This document shows positions 23,671 through 32,670 of a DNA stretch of 64,000 bases, piece by piece; the stretch's first letter is position 1; every line of letters starts with the position of its first letter. The stretch lies in assembly GCA_015680685.1 (NCBI GenBank), contig MNCI01005473.1, forward strand, positions 351,206 through 415,205. Reading direction: 5' to 3'. The notes under the pieces were generated by a model. That model made no database searches. It was not told the DNA's origin and saw nothing but the letters and a program-made list of their open reading frames with translations. This DNA is from Gnetum montanum (Eukaryota > Streptophyta > Gnetopsida > Gnetales > Gnetaceae). The position numbers and the translations under genes were made by a program.

Positions 23671-25712
23671 ATGTCTCTCTCACAAGACTATGATAACGCA
23701 AAAACTAGTAAGGTAATTCATTGTAGAACCAACAAATTATATGATGATGAAGACGAAGTTTGGAGTACTCAATTTGATGCGAGGGTCTCCTATGTACCTA
23801 AACGACGACAACATCATCCCAACTCACAAATTCATAGCCTACTTAGTGATGATGAACCCCCACTAGCCACTATGAGCCTAACGCATCTACAAGAGGCTAT
23901 TTGAATATCCCTTAGGCATCATAAGGAGAGCCATCTACCCAAGCTTGATTTAAAAACTTTCCCAAGTCTTTAGGAGGCTATGCTTTAGATCCGCAACATC
24001 ATTTACAAGCCTTCCATGATGCATTTGCATGGAAAAACATTGATAATGAATGGCAAAAACTTAAGCTCTTTCCTCTAACACTTGTTGGCCAAGCAAAAGT
24101 ATGGTATAGGTCCTTGAAACCAAAATCAATTTGATGTGGACCGACAATGGTAGAACTATTTAATGAAAGGTACCAAACCTATGCAAGAGTGTCAGCCTTG
24201 AGGAGACAAATCCAAGAGTGGAAACAAGTGCAACATGAACCCTTGGACATGGCCTTAGAAAGATACTATTCACTATTAAACAATTGTCCAGGCCATGGGT
24301 TCTCTAAGGAAAGGCTAATGTATCACATCATGGATGGGCTCTGTAATGAAACAAGGGAGACCCTAGGGATGTATGCCCCAAGTCAACTATATGAGCTACG
24401 AACCCACCAATTCCAAGAGCTTATTAAGTGGGTAGAAAAAGAAGAAGGAGAAATAGCTAAATGGGAGAATGTTGAAAGCTCTAAACAGGACCAAAATCTC
24501 AAAATAGGAAAGGTCCATGATCATGAAGAGGAGAAATCAACTCATCTCAAGGAGGTGGAATCATCTTTGCCAATACTACAATCACTAGGTGAAATTGAGG
24601 CAAAGATCAATAAGATGATGGAATGGGTACATAAAAAATGCAAAGAATATGCCAACATTATTAGAGGTGGAACCATGCTAAACCAAGAAATAGGATAGGA
24701 CATCACATGACAATTGAAAAGAAGGGTTGAAGAAAATAAGGATAAGAGCTCAAATGCAAATCACCCGTATCAATGTGATGTTTGCTTGTATGATCACCCC
24801 AAAGGCCAATGCCCAATTTTGTCACATTTACATGAGCATTGGGGAGGAATGTTACATCCAAATTTCATATAGAAATACCAGGTTCAACCACAGTGGAAAA
24901 AACCCTAGTCGTGGGGGAGGCCACTGTCAAACTAGTCACACCGTTCATACCATCCAAACCCAAGTGCTTATTATGTTTAGCATCATATTTCCCCAACTGT
25001 GTCAACATCCTCTATTTCGTCACATCGTTATCATTCTCCTAAGTACTATAAACCCATGTCCTCTCTAACAAGATCACCACCTTATGTTCCTTGCACTTCT
25101 CCTCACCCTTAATATTCTCATCATTCACCTTCTTCTACATCGCCACTAGTTGTGCCAAAAGGTTTTGTACCATAGCACCAACCCACAAATGTTACTGGTG
25201 CTACTATTTTCAATAGCGGTGGAGGTCCTCCACAACATCAAAAGCATCCTTTCTTTAGACATGATCATAGAGAGAGACAACACGGTTCTGAAACCACTGC
25301 ATCCACCAACTCAGCACAAGTCTAGCACTGTGATGCATTTTCTCCCTCAAACTCAAAGCTTCCTGTTACCTTATCATGACCACCAATCAACACTCTAACA
25401 ACTATGTGATCCAATGAATATAACCATGTAGGGAGACATATTGATCCTTGCATACCATCCTATAGTCATAGGTGCCATAGTGGGTTAACTCCTTATCACA
25501 TGACCACATCTTATAATTTACCCCACTATGCCAACTTTAATGAAGTGTGTGAACCCCAAGCTGGGTACATTCCAACCACCACATCAAAATACATCTAGTG
25601 GTTTGGATATGATCAAACTCCAATATTTCCCACATGCATGAATCTGCATTTTCCATTTATTAATTCTAGCCATGCTCAAAAGTTTAGTTATGGGGGATAT
25701 CCTTCATTATAA
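23671..25712 (+). pseudogene. Gag polyprotein of element A
   Basis: The ATG at 23671 starts MSLSQDYDNAKTSK, followed by an acidic N-terminal part. After a frame change the capsid core is open from 24147: MVELFNERYQTYARVSALRR, then NNCPGHGFSKERLMYHIMDG, ETLGMYAPSQLYELRTHQFQ, and a charged helical stretch. A zinc knuckle follows near 24775: CDVCLYDHPKGQC, spaced C-X2-C-X3-H-X4-C, one residue shorter than the usual CCHC box. The rest to 25712 is a P/H/S/Y-rich linker ending YGGYPSL before TAA. Gag would form the particle and bind RNA. There are a few stops and frameshifts. No protease follows. Confidence 0.8.
25685..25700 (+). promoter_or_regulatory. Internal polypurine-like motif, element A
   Basis: GTTATGGGGGATATCC lies at the end of the gag frame. 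It resembles the LTR-adjacent PPT AGTCATGGGGGTA. Counterparts: B on the minus strand (43193-43208), D (60355-60370, CATGGGGGAGACTG) and C (15415-15430, CATGGAAAAGATATCC). In A and B it encodes YGGY, so protein constraint is an alternative explanation. Confidence 0.4.
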
Positions 25713-26780
25713 CAAGTAGAATTAGTAAATGTTTTTCCTTTTCTTTGATTTTACAATTTTTTGTTTTCCAATTTTTCATTTCCAATTTTTTTTTTATCTT
25801 TTTGAGGGTAATCTGATCGGTGAATAAAATACTCATGTGACTTGTTGGTTGAGGTGTTGTTCTATGCTATCGAGTCTTAGGTGACTAATTATTTGGATAG
25901 TGAGCCCACAACATCCACCCACCCATTCTATTAATAAAAGGTTCTACTCTAGGTAGGATGATATTCTTGCCATCATTAAAACTTAAAAATAATTTTGTAC
26001 TCATTATGCCTAGAGTAAAGAATAATGGACTAAGAGGGAATGGCCAAGGTATGACATCAAGGAGACTTGTGGATTCTCTTTGGTGACATCTGTATGTGCT
26101 ATCATGTATCTTGGCTATACTAAATCCTTGTAGATCTAACAAGGAATGGGAGTAAGAGTAATAAAGGCACTCAATAAAGAGCCTTAATGATGTTATAGGG
26201 GTTCCACTAGAAAGACATGCACCCCTACCTAAAGGTTGATGGCTTCTCTAGTTTACTTTTGGAAAGGAGTAAGTGCCAAAGTGGCTAGAAAAAGAAAAGA
26301 AGAAAAGAAAAACATCAAAGAAAATATCAAGAAAAATGTGCCACAAAGAAATTTTAAATCACTCCTTCCTTGGATAAAATGCCAAGTGATCGTATGCCTT
26401 GCTGTCATGGTGCTCTTATGATTGTCTATCATTGGATGAAATAATGCAATGTCACTTATCAGAGGCATGGACTTGGTCTTGATTTTGGAGTGAAGGACTA
26501 ATGATATGTTAATCACATCCCCCACACTCAGGGATTCACTATGCCCAAGGTTAGTTACCTCAAGTCCCAATCTTTGCAATCCCTTCTACAATTCATTTCA
26601 CCTCACTATCTAAGTATTTCTAACTTGTGTCTAATGTGGCATAGAACTCATACCTCATCACGGTGGTATCTACATGTCTGTGTTTTGTTGCGCTGGTACA
26701 AATTGCATTTAACCCTTTTTATGCCTACGGACATTTTAAGGTGTGGTTACGTAAGGGCATGATAGGTAGGAACCTACTTT
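25713..26780 (+). other. Conserved non-coding spacer of element A
   Basis: A T-rich stretch (25730-25800) is followed by about 1 kb that aligns with the spacer of B; for example GGACTTGGTCTTGATT, TTAGTTACCTCAAGT and CCAATCT near 26470-26575 match the minus strand near 42350-42450. Short open stretches on both strands have no family support. Conservation in four elements suggests a cis function. Confidence 0.55.
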
Positions 26781-27188
26781 GGGGAGAACCCACTTGCATA
26801 ACTTTTGTAATTTGCACTCTTTGTACATCACCACATCATCTTACACCCTCCAAGTATTGCATTACTACAATTATCTTTCCCCTTATCATCATTTTAAATT
26901 CCAACATTCCTATGCACCACAACATGTCCTCTTTCCTCATCCTATTCATGAATTTCATTGTTAAATTCCACTTCATTACACTCTTGGTGCCTTTAGGTCT
27001 CTTCAAAGTTACCCTATATCTTTCAACTTAACCTTAAATCCATCATTTTTGGCCTTGGAAATTCAAAAATTTATCAATTTTTCCAAGTACCCTATTTCAA
27101 AAGGGACACAATATCGAGTACCCAATATTAGGTTTGATGCGATATTGGGTCTGCATTAGCGGGTACACGATATTGTGTCTATAAAAAC
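26781..27188 (+). promoter_or_regulatory. Internal promoter of ORF2, element A
   Basis: The box GGGGAGAACCCACTTGCATA (26781-26800) is shared with B, C and D. About 380 bases downstream is TCTATAAAAAC (27179-27189). Between 27110 and 27175 lie ATATCGAGTACCCAATATT, GCGATATTGGG and ACACGATATTGTG, the same palindrome type as in the U3 of this element (22700-22770). The leader 27190-27451 follows. An internal transcription start is inferred from this layout only. Confidence 0.65.
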
Positions 27189-27451
27189 TATATATATGGA
27201 CCCCACCATATACGTCAACATCATCTTTCACTATTCATGCAAGGGTAGTTGTTGAAATTTTGTTACATGAATTTTCTAGCTTGCGCACCTATCATTCAAA
27301 CATTAATAACTTGCTCATTAATGCTTCGATTCTCATTCCGCTCTAACATACTTAAACTCGAAGTGTTTAACATAGTCGTGGGGGAAGGGCACATTTCAAG
27401 TCGCACGTAGTTTTTTCAAAATTCATCATTGCTTGATGGATATTATCAAGG

Positions 27452-27706
27452 GTAAGTGACCTTAAAAATGCTAAAAATGTTTGCCAAATTAATTTTGTTT
27501 CTTTACCCAGATCATGAAAATTATTTTTTGGAGTCACCTAATTAAAATTGGGTCCAATATCAAAACTTTTAGGGGAATTTTTGTGAAATCTCTAACTTTG
27601 AATCACACTAAGTAAGAATTGAATCTATTAATGGCAAGGAGTAAGGTATTAATCTAATTTTATAAATAGCCTTACTAATAATTAGTCTCGTGTGATTGCA
27701 AATTGT
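27452..27706 (+). other. Leader intron of ORF2, element A (3' splice site deleted)
   Basis: The donor TATCAAGG/GTAAGT at 27451-27457 is a strong plant 5' splice site and aligns with TATCAAGG/GTAATT in B. At the 3' side B has AATTGTAG then ATGGCCCTGAAACG, while A has AATTGTCCCTAAATG (27701-27715): six bases comprising the AG acceptor and the start codon region are missing. Confidence 0.55.
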
Positions 27707-30451
27707 CCCTAAATGAGGACAACAAGGAGGACCCCCTTAGGGTGCATCCAAACGGCCAAGGAGAGGCAGAGCTCCTGAAGAACATGCAGAGCAGGAGGCA
27801 CACTCATTTAGTGTTTAGTAAGAACCTCTTGCTACTATGCAATTAGGGCATGCTAAAGGTGGAGACAACATGGCACTTGAACAGAGACAACATCTCACGT
27901 TGTCCATAGAATGTGTTCAGGCAATTCATGAAAGGTCCACGTTAGCAACTATGATTGTGGAACTCAATTTTGTACCTTTCACTAAATTTGCCCCTAAGGT
28001 GGTGGCTTGTTCTCTCTAGGAGTGGTGATTGGTACCTAGGGAAGACATACCAATTTTGGCACAATAAGGAAGAAGGCACCACCATTGATATTGGTGGGAT
28101 TTCTGTTGATTTCTCTACCAAAGCCATTTCAGAAGTGTTGAATCTTTTGAATATAGGGCTCAAGGTTGCTCACCTATCCACTCACTCTTATACGGATGCG
28201 CACAAGATATGGTTAAAAAGGGCATACAACAAAGAGGATAAAGCATATGGAGAGCTCACACTTGAAGAGAGGATCTACTTCAAAATTGACACATATCACA
28301 TATTGTCAACAAAAGGATTGAATAGAATTTCCACCTATGCAGCTAGAGAAAGTGCCATCTTGATAGGCAAGATTGATGCCAACCTACCCCATAGATCTCA
28401 CAGAAATTTTAAGATGGTTTGAAGAATGTAAAACAGGAAAGTTTGCATTGCCTTTTCCTTGCCTAATCCTGAAGCTATGCCAAAATGCTAGAATTTTGGG
28501 TACACTAATGACATCCCCAAACAGGCTTAAAATGCCTCATTTGCTGAATAACTAAAGCCACCAGCCCCAAGGAAAAATGTTGGTGAGACATTAGAGTCTG
28601 AGGAAAGAATAGACGATGGGGCCCATTGCACCTAAAATTACAGGGCCTAGCCAACTTCTAGATACAAAGCCTAGTCAACAATAGGAAGCAAGGCCTAGCA
28701 CACAACCTACAGGCCAATAAGACCAATCGCCACCATCACCATAGGATTATTAACCGTCGATGAGCCATCTCAGGGCCATCACTAAATCGATCAGTTGGGG
28801 AAGCTATGATGAAGCAAATTTCTTCAAGGTCATTAATGATGTCATACAATCCATAGTCTCAATTGATTGTGCATAGGATGAGGTGTCGATCCAAACAGGA
28901 GGAGGGGAATCAAACTTCTCTAGAAACGCTGCATCTTTTCAAGTGCAATTAAAAACTAGTGAAGGAACCATAGTAGTGGTCATGCAACACTAGAATGTAG
29001 TGGGAGTAGCAGAAGTGGTTGTAGACCACATAAAAGAATCATTTAAAGTTCCTATTGTGCCACCGGTAGATTTTACAAGAGCACATGATGCTCAAACCTT
29101 GGCTGGTCCCTCAATGACTCCTGTAGATCATGAGGATGTTCTAGATCGATTGCTATAGACAGGACAAGTGATGACATCCTTGTTCAACATCCCTTAAGAT
29201 GTCACAACAACACAATTAAACCTCATCTCTACAAAAAGAAAGTTGGTCATGGTAGAGGATAGGGCCAAACATGTAGAGGAGGAGTTAAAAAGACTCTAAG
29301 AAAAGCTTGTCACCCTACAAGCTGCATAGCGGGATCCATCCTAATTCATCCCTGCAAACTAGCTAGAATCCTTTTGGAAAGAGCAACTAACTAAATTGTT
29401 GGAAGAGAATAAAAAAGTGGTAGAGGAAAAAGAGAAGGCTAATTGGGATGCTTCCAAGGCATAAGCTCAAACGGATGTGCATGCCAAAGCACTCAAGGCC
29501 TCACAAGAAGAAAATAAACACCTCACCACCGAAAATCTCTAGTTGACCATAGTAGAAAAATAAAAGAATGTTCTCAAGAAAAATTTTCAGCAATTGTGAG
29601 AATAATTAATAAGGATAAACCAGGATATGAATCATTTGGCCAGAGAGAACAGAACCCTCTCAATGAAGGATGTACGCGTGATCTGCCAAAAGATGACAAT
29701 TGAAATACATGTGTGGTAGAATGAGGCCAAGTGACATGAGACGCTAAAGGAGCATTTTAGAGATCAAGTGGGGATGTACAAACAAGTGATTGAAAAAGAA
29801 ATGCATATGGCCAAAGCCCATATTAACACTCTCAATGCTTAGAACGCTAATTGACGGGCCATATTGGATACTTATGCCTTAGCCCACCAAGTAGAATTGA
29901 AAAGTTGGGACCTGCAAATACAAGATCTCATGGAGTACATGGAGTTGGCAAGCCTACGGTATGCCAACTTAGCCATGTTGATAGTAGGATGCCTGTGAAT
30001 AGAATTGGAGAAGTAGGTAGCAACCACCTACACTAAATATGAAATAGAATTTATTGAATAGAAGAAGACATTGCAAAGATTAGAAGTAGAAAATTTTAAA
30101 TTAGATGTGGTCAAGACCAGCTACCAAGGACAAAAAGATGTCATAGTGGATTTGGCTTGATAGTTTACGGACTACCAAGAATGCAAGGACAAAGTCAGAG
30201 CCTATGAAGAGGAACGAAAGTTATTTGCAACTTGGTATGTCAAGGCCAATCAGATGTTCCTGCAACTGCTATGCCCATGGAAGGTGCCAACTCTATTAAA
30301 CATTGGAGCATCAGCATGGATGATACAGGATCCCTAAACTGAAGAAGAAAAGCTCCAAGAAATCCTTCAAAGACATCCATTTCCAAAGCTTGGAGCACAA
30401 GATAAGGGGAAAAGAACCATGGAGAAGCCACCATTGTCAAGAACCACATGA
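27707..30451 (+). pseudogene. ORF2 of element A: env-position coiled-coil protein
   Basis: Collinear with ORF2 of B. After a basic start (KRPRRGRAPEEHAEQEAH) comes HLTLSIECVQAIHERSTL (27890), WYLGKTYQFWHNKEE (28030), GGISVDFSTKAISEVLNLLN, LKRAYNKEDKAYGELTLEER, then ARESAILIGKIDANLPH and LPFPCLILKLC (28450). This N-terminal part resembles the putative plant transposon protein domain. The middle domain near 28900-29000 reads IQTGGGESNFSRNAASFQVQ and VVVMQH; a coiled-coil of about 300 residues spans 29200-30240; the end reads LQLLCPWKVPTLLNIGASAW. About 15 stops. It probably needs the internal promoter for expression. Function unknown. Confidence 0.75.
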
Positions 30452-30624
30452 GTTCCAATAAATTTTTCCTTTTGTAATTTTGTGTTTGTGTCCCAATTTT
30501 GTTTTATTCTATCCCACATTGCGACATGAGTAATTCCTCATTAGTTAATAGTTTCATACCTATCCACTGTGTAAGCAATTAAACTCATTTTCATTTTCTT
30601 TGACTCGAGCACGAGTTATTATTC

Positions 30625-30637
30625 AGTCATGGGGGTA
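30625..30637 (+). promoter_or_regulatory. Polypurine tract of element A
   Basis: AGTCATGGGGGTA immediately precedes the 3' LTR start TGATGAATTG. Confidence 0.8.
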
Positions 30638-31549
30638 TGATGAATTGTGGTTTGCCAGGCCCCAATCTTGGATCCTTGATATCATATATGCGATATCGTA
30701 GCCTGGATAACGATATAGAATACACGATATCTTGATTCTTGTGTAGGCCTATAAATACAACACTTGGATGCACAGAAAAGGGAGTAGTTGGTAAGTCTTA
30801 GGGTAGAGTCTTTTTGTCAGTTTTCAATTAATTTCAATTCTTTCCCTAGTGCATGCTCGCAGTGTGATGATTGTAATTGTATGAAAATTTTATTCGATTA
30901 TGACGTACTTGGACATGCACACGATTGGCAATAAANGTTATTCGATTATGACGTACTTGGACATGCACACGATTGGCAATAAAGATCGAGATTACTCCAT
31001 CATTGCAACATTCACTTAGCTTTTAATTACTTTAATTGTTAATTGTTTATTGTTGTCTTTTTAGTTCATATTTCCTTTATTATCATTTACACTTCTTGTT
31101 GATTAACGTGGAATGAGTACAACTTAATCACGAACATTTAAGTGTAACTAGTTGGTAACCTAGTAGTGTATCTAGGAGTGCTCAAGTAATGTGTTCTTGG
31201 TAACCCCAGAAGTAGTATAGGAGGTCCAAGATGCGTACGGATGATTAAGGACAAATGCTCATCACACTTAGGATAGCATAGATTTCATTTTCCATTGTCC
31301 ATTAGCTTAATTAGGATTGTTCCCCATTGTCTTTAGGAGTAGCATTAGTTTAGGATCCCATCATTCACCTCACTTTAGACTAAACCATACATGACAAAGC
31401 AAATACTAGTCCAAGTGGGAAGACAACAAACTACGATCAATGTGTAACTATCTAGATACCACAACTAGTCCATTTGCGGAGTTCAACTGGATTGTGCATA
31501 CACGTTCGTATTCATATGCTTGACTATAGGGGTACTTAGCCACTCATCA
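30638..31549 (+). repeat. 3' LTR of element A
   Basis: Begins TGATGAATTGTGG, ends GCCACTCATCA. It has a U3 palindrome array (30680-30730) and a TATA box (30749-30759). A 46-base block is present twice around a single N at 30936, which is probably an assembly join rather than biology. About 20 percent diverged from the 5' LTR by eye. Confidence 0.85.
30890..30983. other. Duplicated 46-base block around a single N (probable assembly artefact)
   Basis: Bases 30890-30935 and 30938-30983 are identical (start TTATTCGATTATGACG), separated by an N and one G. The 5' LTR of A has the block once. Confidence 0.8.
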
Positions 31550-32660
31550 TATGTTAACCTAATGCTAAGAGTGTTGACATAAGACCTCGACTACAGGTTT
31601 AATTCAAGTGAATAAAGCCCATTTTTATAATGCATTTGTTATCAAAAACAAAATATTCTAGTAGCTACAGCAACATTGGTAAGGAGCTTGACAACTTTCT
31701 TACACATGAACATTACCCAAAAATCTTTGTGTTTCATTTGCCATAAACTACTTAAAGCAAGGATGGTGTTCAATAAAGTTTTTAATTTCATTTATTCTTT
31801 GCTATTTTCAAAATTCATAGAATGTACATTTCCTTGATTCAATTGATTCATAGGGTATTAAAATTTTAGTTTAGTTTCAATACTTATATATAATGCCTTA
31901 TTTACAAGAATTTAAATGCATCCTATTTTTTATTAGTAAAAATTGAAGTTTAAATTTAAATTTGATTAGTTCTTTACCAACTTTCATATATTGCTTGGTA
32001 CAAATCTATAGACTTCGAGTTTTGAAAACAACATTAAAAAAAATTACTCAATATTCTTGATAACATTACAAATCAACCAAATCTACAAAAGTACTATTAA
32101 TGGTATGAAAAATATGATATTATGAATTCAAAATATTAACCATTGCATAATATTGAGTTTCAAAATGATTTTAAACCACCTGTTTTTGATAGTGGAGCAA
32201 AGTTAGTAGACCACTTAGTTTTTCTTTTGATGGTTTGAACTTGAAGCGGGTGCATAATGAGTTAGCCTTTGAAAAAAAGTTCAAAGTTATATACCCTTAC
32301 CTTCTACATTTAAGAACTAATAAATAAAACTCATACCCAATAGGCTGTGACTTCCAAATGCACTATAGGTGTCTTGAATTGCATTGAATGGCATAGAATG
32401 TTTATCAATTATATTATCACCAAGTTTTATTGAAGTGTTAGCCATTGTCATTTTTAATTCATTTAATAATATGTTTGTAAACATATATAATATTAAGCCT
32501 AAAAATATTCTTAAAATATTTTATGGTTATAATCCAAGAGGCATTTCACATACTACGTTCTAGCTTCAAAATTTCTCCTTGGCAAATCGGGCAGTTCAAG
32601 TGGTACTATAGCAAATTGGAAACTTTGTTGAGGCAATATTTTTGTCCTGTCCACTTAAGA
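31550..32660. other. Host-type intergenic sequence, no gene recognised
   Basis: AT-rich unique-looking sequence between the LTR of A and the first exon of the METTL22-like pseudogene. I found no ORF, LTR end or repeat with support. The proximal part may hold the promoter of that gene, but no clear TATA box was chosen. Confidence 0.4.
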
Positions 32661-32670
32661 GTTGATACCG

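Larger units (their letters stand above)
22678..31549 (+). mobile_element. Element A: pol-less LTR retrotransposon with gag and ORF2
   Basis: Two LTRs (861 and about 912 bases, roughly 80 percent alike by eye) enclose a PBS, gag, a spacer, an internal promoter, a leader intron, ORF2 and a PPT. No protease, RT, RNase H or integrase is seen in the 8.9 kb, so it would depend on a relative such as element C. The bases next to the LTRs (AATAT at left, TATGT at right) do not match as a target duplication, so the two ends may come from different insertions joined by recombination. Confidence 0.8.

Noticed and set aside
25150-25398. 82-residue ORF in element A
   Set aside because: Out of frame with the P/H/S linker that aligns with B; shadow of the gag linker.
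26253-26579. 108-residue minus-strand ORF in element A as a hidden gene
   Set aside because: The aligned spacer of B has no such frame; random open stretch.
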